A stretch of 9,453 nucleotides of DNA from Actinomycetes bacterium (GTDB taxonomy: Bacteria > Actinomycetota > Actinomycetes > Actinomycetales > Cellulomonadaceae). The stretch lies in assembly GCA_023401045.1 (NCBI GenBank), contig JAEXEM010000110.1, forward strand, positions 1-9,453, written 5' to 3'. Of this stretch, positions 1 through 7,062 are shown piece by piece. The notes below the pieces were generated by a model that ran no database searches, was not told where the DNA came from, and saw nothing but the letters and a program-made list of their open reading frames with translations. Both the position numbers and the translations under genes were made by a program. Each line of letters begins with the position of its first letter. Within the stretch, counting starts at the first letter, position 1.

Positions 1-227
1 GCACGGGGGCACGTGCGTCCGCCGCCGTCGTCACCGGGGTCCTCGCCGTCGCCGTCGGCGGTCTGCACGCCGCGCAGGCCGCGGGCGGCGTCGGTACCGG
101 CAACGGTCTGGCCGGGGCGGTCGTCGCCGTCGTGCTCGGTGCGGCCGGACTCGTCGGGGGCGCGGTGGTGCTCCTGCGCGCCGGTACGTCCCGGACCGAT
201 CGGACCCGTGCCCGCAGCAGCGTGTGA
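1..227 (+). CDS. C-terminal fragment of a small membrane protein, DUF6223-like
   Basis: The reading frame that starts at base 3 is open from the window edge to a TGA at 225-227, so 74 residues of the C-terminus are visible and the start lies outside. The fragment has two hydrophobic Ala/Val/Gly/Leu segments. They are separated by a short loop containing GGVGTGNGLAG, and the protein ends in a polar Arg/Thr/Ser tail. A GTGNG loop between two such helices, followed by a short basic tail, is what I recall of the actinobacterial DUF6223 family of small integral membrane proteins of unknown function. The assignment rests on that pattern only. Third codon positions are almost all G or C, which supports this frame over the other two. 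A hairpin follows the stop by a few bases, so the gene probably ends its transcription unit here. Confidence 0.6.
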   Translation, partial: TGARASAAVVTGVLAVAVGGLHAAQAAGGVGTGNGLAGAVVAVVLGAAGLVGGAVVLLRAGTSRTDRTRARSSV

Positions 228-233
228 CCGGGG

Positions 234-268
234 CGTCGACGGGCCCGGACACCGCTGACCCGTCGACG
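234..268 (+). terminator. 10-bp stem hairpin after the DUF6223-like gene
   Basis: CGTCGACGGG at 234-243 pairs perfectly with CCCGTCGACG at 259-268 around a 15-base loop. It begins seven bases after the upstream stop codon and lies 37 bases ahead of the next start. There is no T-tract, which is common for actinobacterial terminators. Each arm contains GTCGAC, so an operator for the next gene is an alternative reading. Confidence 0.5.
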
Positions 269-293
269 ACGGGCCGGACCGCGGCGGCGTCGC

Positions 294-299
294 TAGCGT
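294..299 (+). promoter_or_regulatory. -10 hexamer TAGCGT of a probable leaderless promoter (GyrI-like gene)
   Basis: TAGCGT fits the actinobacterial TANNNT -10 pattern and ends six bases before the ATG at 306. Transcription would then start at or next to the A of the start codon. No purine-rich ribosome binding site precedes the ATG and no convincing -35 is visible. The spacing is the main support. Confidence 0.5.
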
Positions 300-305
300 C
301 GGGTC

Positions 306-917
306 ATGAAGGTCGACCTGCGCCGGGAGGTCCCGTCGTACTCCGCGACGCGGTCGTTCCGGCTCGTCACCGTGCCGCCGCTGCGCTACCTCATGGTCGA
401 CGGGCACGGTGACCCCAACACGTCACCGGCGTACGAGGACGCGCTGCGCACGCTCTACCCCGTGGCGTACGCGCTCAAGGCCGTCGGCCGTCGCGAGCTC
501 GGCCGTGACCACACCGTCCCACCGCTCGAGGGGCTGTGGTGGGCCGACGACATGGCCGCCTTCACCGACCGGCGCGACAAGGGCACGTGGGACTGGACGA
601 TGCTCAGCCTCGTCCCGGACTGGCTCACCGACGTCCACGTCGGTGCCGCGCGCGCCGACGTCGCCGCCAAGGGCCGGGCGCCCCTCCTCGACGCGCTGCG
701 CGTCGGGACGCTCGACGAGGGCCTGTGCGTCCAGGTGCTCCACGTCGGCCCCTACGACGACGAGGGTCCGCTGCTCGCGACGCTGCACGACGAGTGGCTG
801 CCCGCGCAGGGCCTGCGTCCCACCGGGCGCCACCACGAGATCTACCTCAACGACCCGCGTCGCACCGCGCCCGACCGGCTCCGCACGATCCTCCGGCAGC
901 CGGTCGAGCGCGTCTGA
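306..917 (+). CDS. GyrI-like domain protein
   Basis: This 203-residue cytosolic protein matches the stand-alone GyrI-like (SHV/AraC effector-binding fold) family. A first half (about 15-110) carries PPLRYLMVDGHGDPN, LEGLWWADD (75-82) and WDWTML. A second half (about 115-203) carries the repeat-like VQVLHVGPYDDEGP (142-155) and a conserved end with HHEIYLNDPRR (176-186). The family binds small hydrophobic or planar molecules. Some members hydrolyse cyclopropanoid DNA-alkylating antibiotics; others are only ligand-binding modules. Which applies here cannot be read from the sequence. The length is normal for the stand-alone form and no DNA-binding domain is attached. The ATG at 306 is preferred because a -10-like TAGCGT sits at leaderless spacing. 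The gene runs tail-to-tail into the VanZ-like gene, with nine bases between the stops. A 5-bp inverted repeat (914-918/926-930) spans both stop codons. Confidence 0.85.
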   Translation: MKVDLRREVPSYSATRSFRLVTVPPLRYLMVDGHGDPNTSPAYEDALRTLYPVAYALKAVGRRELGRDHTVPPLEGLWWADDMAAFTDRRDKGTWDWTMLSLVPDWLTDVHVGAARADVAAKGRAPLLDALRVGTLDEGLCVQVLHVGPYDDEGPLLATLHDEWLPAQGLRPTGRHHEIYLNDPRRTAPDRLRTILRQPVERV

Positions 918-926
918 CGGGTGACG

Positions 927-1502
927 TCAGGCCGACGGTCGCGTCCCGACCGCCTCGGACGCGTCGGTCGTCACGCGGCCCGGCGAGCGGCGCACCCACC
1001 ACGCCCGCAGCACGAGCCCGACCACGGCACCCGCGGCCGCGCCGGTGAGGTTGTCGGCGAGGTCCTCGACGTCGCACACCCGCGCGAGCCCCGGCACGAG
1101 GTACTGGAACGTCTCGGCGACGAACGGCAGGGCGAGCGCGGTGCCGAGCGCGACCGCGAGCGTGCGACGGGCACGCGGCAGCGCGGAGAGCAGGCCGAGC
1201 GGCACGAGGAGCAGGACGTTGGCACCCCGCTGGTCGACCCCCAGCAGGGAGCCCGGCTCCAGCGGCGACCACGTCGTCAGCGAGCAGGTGCGCTCGGTCA
1301 CCGGCACCCAGGACGTCCCCGGCGTCATCGTCAGCGTGACGACGACGCCGAGCGCGACGAGCCACGCGGCGGCCCCGAGGGCGGGCACCCCGGCGCGGCG
1401 AGCCAGCGGGCGGGCGGCGAGCGCCGCGACGACGGCGGTGACGACGAGCCCCACCGCGGTGTACGCGTTGTCGAGCAACGACGCCTCGATCCAGCCCGGC
1501 AC
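927..1502 (-). CDS. VanZ-like family membrane protein
   Basis: This is a 191-residue integral membrane protein with about five hydrophobic segments (roughly 14-30, 41-60, 94-108, 114-129, 152-168). The VanZ-like signature is present: RGANVLLLVPLG (92-103), then ETFQYLVPGLARVCDVEDLADNLTG (130-154), with Glu130, Gln133, Arg141, Asp147, Asp150, Asn151 and the glycines of the last helix. VanZ itself gives low-level teicoplanin resistance, but most chromosomal homologues have no assigned role, so no resistance phenotype should be inferred. Two cysteines (73 and 143) lie in loops and could pair outside the membrane; this is speculative. The start is GTG at 1502, supported by a GAGGGAG Shine-Dalgarno five bases upstream (1508-1514 on this strand). 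The gene diverges from the reductase gene and converges on the GyrI-like gene, so it is probably monocistronic. Confidence 0.85.
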   Translation of the reverse strand: MPGWIEASLLDNAYTAVGLVVTAVVAALAARPLARRAGVPALGAAAWLVALGVVVTLTMTPGTSWVPVTERTCSLTTWSPLEPGSLLGVDQRGANVLLLVPLGLLSALPRARRTLAVALGTALALPFVAETFQYLVPGLARVCDVEDLADNLTGAAAGAVVGLVLRAWWVRRSPGRVTTDASEAVGTRPSA

Positions 1503-1583
1503 GTGCGCTCCCTCGGTCGTGGGACGGTCCGGTGCCGGCCCTCGGCGCCGGCGGACGGACGGGCCGGCCGCGGCGACCCGGTG

Positions 1584-1589
1584 ACGTTA
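1584..1589 (-). promoter_or_regulatory. Possible -10 (TAACGT) of the VanZ-like gene
   Basis: Read on the minus strand, 1589 to 1584 is TAACGT. This is a TANNNT -10 match about 80 bases upstream of the GTG start, leaving a leader with room for the visible Shine-Dalgarno. No good -35 is seen. The hexamer sits inside the small inverted repeat GACGT-T-ACGTC. Low confidence. Confidence 0.25.
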
Positions 1590-1594
1590 CGTCT

Positions 1595-1629
1595 CCGGGA
1601 CCGGCCGGCGGATCCTCCGACGGTCCCGG
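1595..1629. repeat. 9-bp inverted repeat with a nested hairpin, in the divergent spacer
   Basis: CCGGGACCG at 1595-1603 pairs perfectly with CGGTCCCGG at 1621-1629 around a 17-base loop. The loop contains a smaller inverted repeat, CGGA-TCC-TCCG (1609-1619). It lies between the divergent VanZ-like and Ddn-like genes, just upstream of the possible VanZ promoter. It may be an operator or a structured RNA element. It is not next to any stop codon, so it is unlikely to be a simple terminator. Confidence 0.4.
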
Positions 1630-1670
1630 CGCGCGGCGGTCCTCGTCCGCCCGTGGTGGGACGAGCGGGC

Positions 1671-1682
1671 GACCCCGGGGTC
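1671..1682. promoter_or_regulatory. 12-bp perfect palindrome upstream of the Ddn-like promoter
   Basis: GACCCCGGGGTC is fully self-complementary. Its centre is about 42 bases upstream of the start point predicted from the TAGCGT -10 at 1707, a usual place for an activator or a -35-overlapping operator. Short GC palindromes are frequent by chance in DNA this rich in GC, so the call is tentative. Confidence 0.3.
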
Positions 1683-1706
1683 TGGATGTCCGGTTCATCC
1701 GCTCGG

Positions 1707-1712
1707 TAGCGT
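1707..1712 (+). promoter_or_regulatory. Candidate -10 (TAGCGT) of the Ddn-like reductase gene
   Basis: TAGCGT is identical to the -10-like hexamer of the GyrI-like gene. Here it lies 48 bases before the ATG at 1761, giving a leader of roughly 40 bases that contains a Shine-Dalgarno (GAGGGGG, 1748-1754, six bases before the start). No clear -35 is visible. Confidence 0.4.
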
Positions 1713-1760
1713 GCGCCTCGACGCCCGTCCGGGCGCCGGGGACGTCCGAGGGGGCACGTC

Positions 1761-2339
1761 ATGGCAGGGACCGGGTCCGCACCGCCGCAGCAGGGTCGAC
1801 GGCCGTGGCTGCCGCCGCGCTGGTTCATCCGCACCGCGTGGGTCGTGCACCGCGGGATCGTGCGCCTCACCCGTGGCCGGCGGGGTCTGTGGCCGCCGCG
1901 CGAGGACCGCTTCGGCACGATGGTGCTCCGCACCGTCGGGCGACGCAGCGGCCGCGAGCACGACGTCATCGTCGCGTACGCCCTCGACGGCGAGAACGTC
2001 GTCACCGTCGCGATGAACGGCTGGGGCGAGGGCCACCCTGCCTGGTGGCTCAACCTCCAGGCGCACCCCGACACGACGGTCGACCTGCCGGACGGCACGC
2101 GCGCCGTCCGCGCCCGCGCCGCCCGCCCCGACGAGCACGACCGGCTGTGGCGGACATGGCTGCGGTTCGACCCGAAGTTCGCGGCGTTCGCGGCGCACCG
2201 CCGCACCGAGACGGTGGTCGTCGTGCTCGAGCCCCGCGACCTCGTCCCCGGGACGGCGCGGGACGAGGCCGACCCTGCCGCCCACGTCGACGCCCCGGCC
2301 GTGCAGCCGCCCGACGACCCGCCGCCCGCAGCGGCCTGA
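1761..2339 (+). CDS. Ddn-type F420H2-dependent nitroreductase/quinone reductase family protein
   Basis: The product has 192 residues. It shows the split-barrel flavin/deazaflavin-binding pattern of the Ddn family (PF04075): LRTVGRRSGREHDVIVAYALDGENVV (56-81), then MNGWGEGHPAWWLNLQAHPDTTVDL (85-109). The Gly-Arg-x-Ser-Gly turn and the PAWWLNLxAHP segment are the usual F420-contacting hallmarks. Family members transfer hydride from reduced F420 to quinones or nitro compounds and are linked to oxidative-stress protection in mycobacteria; the substrate here is unknown. The first ~20 residues are basic with a Trp/Pro-rich stretch, suggesting contact with the membrane face. The last ~35 residues are acidic and Pro/Ala-rich and are not part of the fold. 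ATG 1761 has a good Shine-Dalgarno. The gene converges on the catalase gene with a shared terminator between them. It implies that the host makes F420, but no F420 biosynthesis gene is in the window. Confidence 0.85.
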   Translation: MAGTGSAPPQQGRRPWLPPRWFIRTAWVVHRGIVRLTRGRRGLWPPREDRFGTMVLRTVGRRSGREHDVIVAYALDGENVVTVAMNGWGEGHPAWWLNLQAHPDTTVDLPDGTRAVRARAARPDEHDRLWRTWLRFDPKFAAFAAHRRTETVVVVLEPRDLVPGTARDEADPAAHVDAPAVQPPDDPPPAAA

Positions 2340-2356
2340 CGGGTGCCGGGTGCGCA

Positions 2357-2390
2357 CGGCTGCGCGCACCCGACCGGGTGCGCGCAGCCG
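2357..2390. terminator. Bidirectional hairpin terminator between the reductase and catalase genes
   Basis: CGGCTGCGCGCACCC at 2357-2371 is perfectly complementary to GGGTGCGCGCAGCCG at 2376-2390, giving a 15-bp GC-rich stem with a four-base loop (GACC). It starts 18 bases after the reductase stop and ends seven bases from the catalase stop on the other strand, filling most of the 58-base convergent gap. No T-tract is seen on either side. The position and symmetry make a terminator shared by both strands the natural reading. Confidence 0.85.
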
Positions 2391-2397
2391 ACGCGCC

Positions 2398-4608
<2,211 letters not shown>

Positions 4609-4668
4609 GAGGACGCTCCTGTGGTCGGGTTCGTCGGCGGCCGTCCGGGGACGGCTCGTGCCCGGTCC

Positions 4669-4674
4669 ACTATC
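4669..4674 (-). promoter_or_regulatory. Possible katE -10 (GATAGT)
   Basis: Read on the minus strand, 4674 to 4669 is GATAGT, matching the -10 consensus at the important second and sixth positions. It lies about 60 bases upstream of the katE start, leaving a leader that holds the AGGAG site. The repeat cluster begins at its upstream edge. No credible -35 is visible, so the assignment is weak. Confidence 0.3.
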
Positions 4675-4867
4675 GGGTGAGCCCGATCGGGTCGCACCCG
4701 GAGAGCGGACCGAGGTGCGGACGCGGCTCCCGGACGCGCCCGCCGTCGGAGCGCCACGGCGTCACCGTCGTCCACCTCCCGGCGGGGGCGTCGCCGCCCT
4801 CGACCAGGCGGGTCACCCGTCCCGGCCCGTCGCCGCAGCGGGTGGGCGCACCGCCCCGGGTGCACAA
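4670..4867 (-). CDS. Doubtful short ORF upstream of katE, unknown function
   Basis: This open frame of 65 codons runs from a TTG at 4867 to a TAG at 4672-4670, in the same direction as katE and ending 61 bases before it. An internal GTG at 4816 would give 48 residues. By hand count, A or T occupies about 17, 17 and 5 of the first, second and third codon positions. That bias is like real genes in this window, although the sample is small. The product would be soluble, rich in Gly, Arg and Pro, and includes GRWTTVTPWRSDGG and PHLGPLSGCDPIGL. I recognise no family. Against it: the start is poor, there is no clear Shine-Dalgarno, and the stop codon lies inside the possible katE -10. It may be chance, or a remnant. 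Confidence 0.25.
   Translation of the reverse strand: MCTRGGAPTRCGDGPGRVTRLVEGGDAPAGRWTTVTPWRSDGGRVREPRPHLGPLSGCDPIGLTR
4672..4692. promoter_or_regulatory. CCCGAT/ATCGGG repeat cluster, candidate katE operator
   Basis: ATCGGGT occurs at 4672-4678 and again at 4686-4692, a 14-base period. The second copy forms half of a perfect 10-bp palindrome, CCCGATCGGG (4682-4691). The cluster overlaps and extends upstream of the possible katE -10, where a repressor or activator could act. No known regulator motif (Fur, PerR, OxyR, SigB) was recognised in it. Confidence 0.35.
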
Positions 4868-4907
4868 CCCCGCAGATCACGCGAGCGCCGCCGGCCCCGC
4901 CCACCCG

Positions 4908-4913
4908 TAGGGT
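4908..4913 (+). promoter_or_regulatory. -10 hexamer TAGGGT of a probable leaderless promoter (DUF1345 gene)
   Basis: TAGGGT fits TANNNT and ends seven bases before the GTG at 4921. There is no Shine-Dalgarno in the intervening TCCGGGCC. The spacing implies a transcript that begins at or beside the start codon. A -35 is not evident. Confidence 0.5.
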
Positions 4914-4920
4914 CCGGGCC

Positions 4921-5676
4921 GTGGCAGGGGAGCGGACGGGCGTCGTACGGCAGGCTGGGCGCCGCGGCGCGGCGACCGGGCGTGGGGCGGTGCGACGGCT
5001 GAGGGACCTGCTCCTCACCGAGACCGTCCGGTCCTCGGTCGGCGGTGGCACCGGCATCGTCCTCGGCCTGGGCGGGTGGGCGACGGACCGCGGGGCATCG
5101 TGGACCCTCGTCGACGGGCTGCTCGTCGGCATGGCGGGCTACCAGGTGCTGTACGTCGTGCTCACGCTCGCCGTCTACCTCCCGGCGGGGCCGGACGTCG
5201 TCGCGCGTGCCGCTGCCGCGATGCCGCGGCGCGGCCCGGTGCACCGCTGGCTGCTGCTCACCGAACCCGGTGCGGGAGCCGCGCTCGCGGTCGGGCTCGG
5301 GGCGATGGTGACGGCTGTCGTCGTGCTGCCGCAGGCCGGTGCCGTCCCGAGCGGCCTCCCGCAGCCGGTGCTCGTCGCGTGCGGGATCGTCCTCGTCGTC
5401 AGCGCGTGGGTGACGATGGTCGTCACGTACGCCATCGACTACCTGCGCCGCGACCTGCGCGACGGCGGCCTGCGCTTCGCCGGTGACGAGCCGCGCGTCT
5501 TCGCGGACTACCTCTACGTCGCGGTCGCCGTCGCGACGACGTTCGGCACGACGGACGTCGAGGTCACCCGCAGCGCCCTGCGCCGGACGGTCACCGGGCA
5601 CGCGCTCGCGGCGTTCGTCTTCAACGCCGTCGTCGTCGCCATCTCCGTCGCCTCGGTCGTCGCCCTCGCGAGCTGA
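4921..5676 (+). CDS. DUF1345 family integral membrane protein
   Basis: The product has 251 residues, with a basic, Gly/Arg-rich cytoplasmic N-terminus (1-35). Hydrophobic segments follow at about 39-55, 62-87, 117-137, 150-172, 196-209 and 226-250. The C-terminal part, VFADYLYVAVAVATTFGTTDVEVTRSALRRTVTGHALAAFVFNAVV (193-238), matches the hallmark of DUF1345: a (D/E)YLY start, a TTFGxxDVxVT turn, an RR(x)nH step and a final FxFN helix. The family's function is unknown. The short TTFG re-entrant-looking segment resembles a pore loop, but that is only a visual analogy. The start is GTG at 4921, chosen from the TAGGGT spacing. The gene diverges from katE. The hydrolase follows in the same direction after 49 bases, which could allow read-through, but that gene seems to have its own start signal. 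Confidence 0.85.
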   Translation: MAGERTGVVRQAGRRGAATGRGAVRRLRDLLLTETVRSSVGGGTGIVLGLGGWATDRGASWTLVDGLLVGMAGYQVLYVVLTLAVYLPAGPDVVARAAAAMPRRGPVHRWLLLTEPGAGAALAVGLGAMVTAVVVLPQAGAVPSGLPQPVLVACGIVLVVSAWVTMVVTYAIDYLRRDLRDGGLRFAGDEPRVFADYLYVAVAVATTFGTTDVEVTRSALRRTVTGHALAAFVFNAVVVAISVASVVALAS

Positions 5677-5712
5677 CGGCGCCGACGTCCGGCGGGTGTG
5701 GGCACGACGTGG

Positions 5713-5718
5713 CACCCT
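5713..5718 (+). promoter_or_regulatory. Weak -10-like CACCCT at leaderless spacing (hydrolase gene)
   Basis: CACCCT keeps the key A and final T of TANNNT and ends seven bases before the ATG at 5726, the same spacing seen at the neighbouring DUF1345 and McrA-head genes. There is no Shine-Dalgarno. The first base is off consensus, so this alone is weak. Confidence 0.3.
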
Positions 5719-5725
5719 CTCGGCC

Positions 5726-6526
5726 ATGAGCAGCGCCACCGCCGGCCGGGAGCCGATCACCGTCCACCGGTCCGGCCGACGCGGCGCCCCCGTCGTCGTC
5801 CTCGTCCACGGCCTCACCGACGACGGGCGCACGTGGCCCGACCTCGTCGACCGCTGGGCCGGCACGTGGGACCTGCACGCGCTCGACCTGCGCGGGCACG
5901 GCACGTCCCCGCGGTTCACCGACGACGAGCTGCCGCGCAGCCCCGAGGTCATGCTCGACGACCTGCTCGACGTCCTCGACGCGCAGCCGGAGCCCGTCGC
6001 GCTCGTCGGGCACTCGCTCGGCGGGCTGCTGTCGCTGCGGGCGTCGCTCGCCCGCCCGGCGAAGGTCCGTGCGCTCGTCCTCGAGGACCCGGCCCGTCCG
6101 CACGGCAGCCACACCCCGGCGCCCGACTTCGTCGCCGCGATCGAGGGCGGCCTCGACGCCGCCGCCCGCGACCGGCAGGCCGAGGTCGAGCGGATGCGGC
6201 GCGAGACGCCGTGGAGCGAGACGGAGATCCAGGCGTGGGCCGACAGCCGCGGCCGCGTCGACCGGGAGTACGTGCGCCGCGGGATGTTCCTCGGGGACGG
6301 CGCCTGGGAGGAGGCGTTCGGTGCGCTCGCCGTCCCGACGCTGCTCGTCCTGCCCCCGGACGCCCCGATGGCACCGCGCCCCGAGGGGTTCGACAACCCG
6401 CTCGTCCGCACCGTCGTCGTCGAGGGGGCGGGGCACTGCGTGCGGCGCGACCGTCCGGAGGCCTGGTACGCGGCGGTGGAGCCGTTCCTCGCGGCGGCCG
6501 GTGCGCCGGGCGCGTCGGGGACCTGA
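5726..6526 (+). CDS. Alpha/beta-hydrolase fold protein
   Basis: This is a 266-residue soluble hydrolase. The oxyanion-hole strand and turn is VVVLVHGLTDDGRTW (23-37). LDLRGHGTS (53-61) follows, the nucleophile elbow is VGHSLGG with Ser97 (94-100), and the catalytic His237 sits in EGAGHCVRRDRPE (233-245). The acid is probably Asp212 in LLVLPPDAPM, or Asp121 directly after strand six. The cap between about 125 and 195 is helical and charged, with many Arg and Glu. The overall pattern is the general esterase/epoxide-hydrolase/haloalkane-dehalogenase superfamily, but the cap gives no clue to the substrate. The ATG at 5726 is the natural start: the frame extends further upstream only through the 3' end of the DUF1345 gene, and homologues normally start a short distance before the first strand. 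It is the second of three same-strand genes with short gaps. Confidence 0.88.
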   Translation: MSSATAGREPITVHRSGRRGAPVVVLVHGLTDDGRTWPDLVDRWAGTWDLHALDLRGHGTSPRFTDDELPRSPEVMLDDLLDVLDAQPEPVALVGHSLGGLLSLRASLARPAKVRALVLEDPARPHGSHTPAPDFVAAIEGGLDAAARDRQAEVERMRRETPWSETEIQAWADSRGRVDREYVRRGMFLGDGAWEEAFGALAVPTLLVLPPDAPMAPRPEGFDNPLVRTVVVEGAGHCVRRDRPEAWYAAVEPFLAAAGAPGASGT

Positions 6527-6578
6527 GTCCTGCGTCACCTTGACCGGTCGCGGGGGCGGAACGCCGGGAGGAGGGAAC

Positions 6579-6584
6579 TACCCT
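6579..6584 (+). promoter_or_regulatory. -10 hexamer TACCCT of a probable leaderless promoter (McrA-head gene)
   Basis: TACCCT ends seven bases before the GTG at 6592. A purine-rich GGGAGGAGGG occurs further upstream (6566-6575), but it is 16 bases from the start. That is too far for normal ribosome binding, and it would lie in the promoter spacer. TTGACC at 6540 is 33 bases before the hexamer, so it is not a matching -35. Confidence 0.5.
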
Positions 6585-6591
6585 CGGTGAC

Positions 6592-7062
6592 GTGGCGACC
6601 TTCTCCTCCGTGTCCCGGCAGCATGTCATCCAGGCGATCGAGGAGTACGACCAGCGCGGCGGCGAAGCCTTCTGCGCGGTGTACGGCTTCACGCCGCAGC
6701 CGCAGTGGGTCCTCCACCACGACGGCCGCTCCTACGACCTGCCTGCTGTCGTCGGCGTGGCGCACCGTTTCGCGACGGGACGGCTGGCGACCTCCGACGA
6801 CATCGCCGGCTCGCTCCCCCTCGCCGCGGGGATCATGCGCAAGCGCGGCTTCGACGTGACGGAGCCGGGCGTCGGACGCACGACCGCGGCCTCGGCCACC
6901 GGCACGAAGCCCGCGAAGGTCCGCGCGACGACCCCGCGCACGACGACCCCCCGCACCCGCAAGGCGCCGGCGCGCGCCGCGGAGCCGGAGCCCGTCGCCC
7001 CGGTGTGCCCCACGTGCTTCACGAACCTGCCCGCCACGGGCGTGTGCGACTACTGCTCCTGA
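6592..7062 (+). CDS. Small protein with a ScoMcrA-like N-terminal head domain and a C-terminal zinc ribbon
   Basis: The product has 156 residues in three parts. Residues about 7-91 (SRQHVIQAIEEYDQRGGEAF ... YGFTPQPQW ... HDGRSYDLPAVVGVAHRFATG ... MRKRGFDV) resemble the N-terminal head domain of ScoMcrA, a Streptomyces type IV restriction enzyme that cuts phosphorothioated and methylated DNA. The shared pattern is helix-EYD-x-G, YGF, a DGRxYDxxAxxGVAH turn and a final GF-V. This is recalled family knowledge, not a database search. Residues 92-137 are a disordered Thr/Pro/Ala linker with about nine Arg/Lys and few acids. Residues 138-155 hold Cys139, Cys142, Cys152 and Cys155, a compact CxxC-9-CxxC zinc ribbon. 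The HNH nuclease, SRA and sulfur-binding domains of the full enzyme are absent, so it cannot cut DNA by that route. A nucleic-acid-binding or adaptor role is my inference. The GTG start is set by TACCCT spacing. Its 3' end overlaps tetR. Confidence 0.8.
   Translation: MATFSSVSRQHVIQAIEEYDQRGGEAFCAVYGFTPQPQWVLHHDGRSYDLPAVVGVAHRFATGRLATSDDIAGSLPLAAGIMRKRGFDVTEPGVGRTTAASATGTKPAKVRATTPRTTTPRTRKAPARAAEPEPVAPVCPTCFTNLPATGVCDYCS

Larger units (their letters stand above)
4609..4920. other. Divergent spacer between katE and the DUF1345 gene
   Basis: This 312-base stretch carries the katE leader and Shine-Dalgarno at its left end and the TAGGGT of the DUF1345 gene at its right end. A cluster of CCCGAT/ATCGGG repeats lies at 4672-4692. 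The middle (about 4700-4870) has no hairpin or repeat that I can pick out, but one minus-strand frame there shows weak coding character and is listed separately. No RNA gene was recognised. Confidence 0.6.

Noticed and set aside
927..1502. Glycopeptide-resistance gene vanZ
   Set aside because: The VanZ-like fold is clear, but there is no van cluster, and most chromosomal homologues have no resistance role.
1687..1695. TGTCCGGTT near the reductase promoter as a second site for the TetR regulator
   Set aside because: It shares nine bases with the right half of the 7661-7678 palindrome, but its own left half is missing. A single half-site 6 kb away is probably coincidence.
5680..5694. 5-bp hairpin after the DUF1345 gene as a terminator
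   Set aside because: CGCCG-ACGTC-CGGCG is too short to be persuasive and has no T-tract.
6533..6592. CGTCACC (6533-6539) and GGTGACG (6586-6592) as an inverted repeat around the McrA-head promoter
   Set aside because: Seven bases separated by 46 is weak, and the right arm is constrained by the start codon. Expected by chance at this composition.
6910..6965. Tandem repeats in the linker of the McrA-head gene
   Set aside because: The repeated ACGACGACCCC-like units simply encode Thr-Thr-Pro-Arg low complexity. The copies are imperfect and too few to be called a repeat array.
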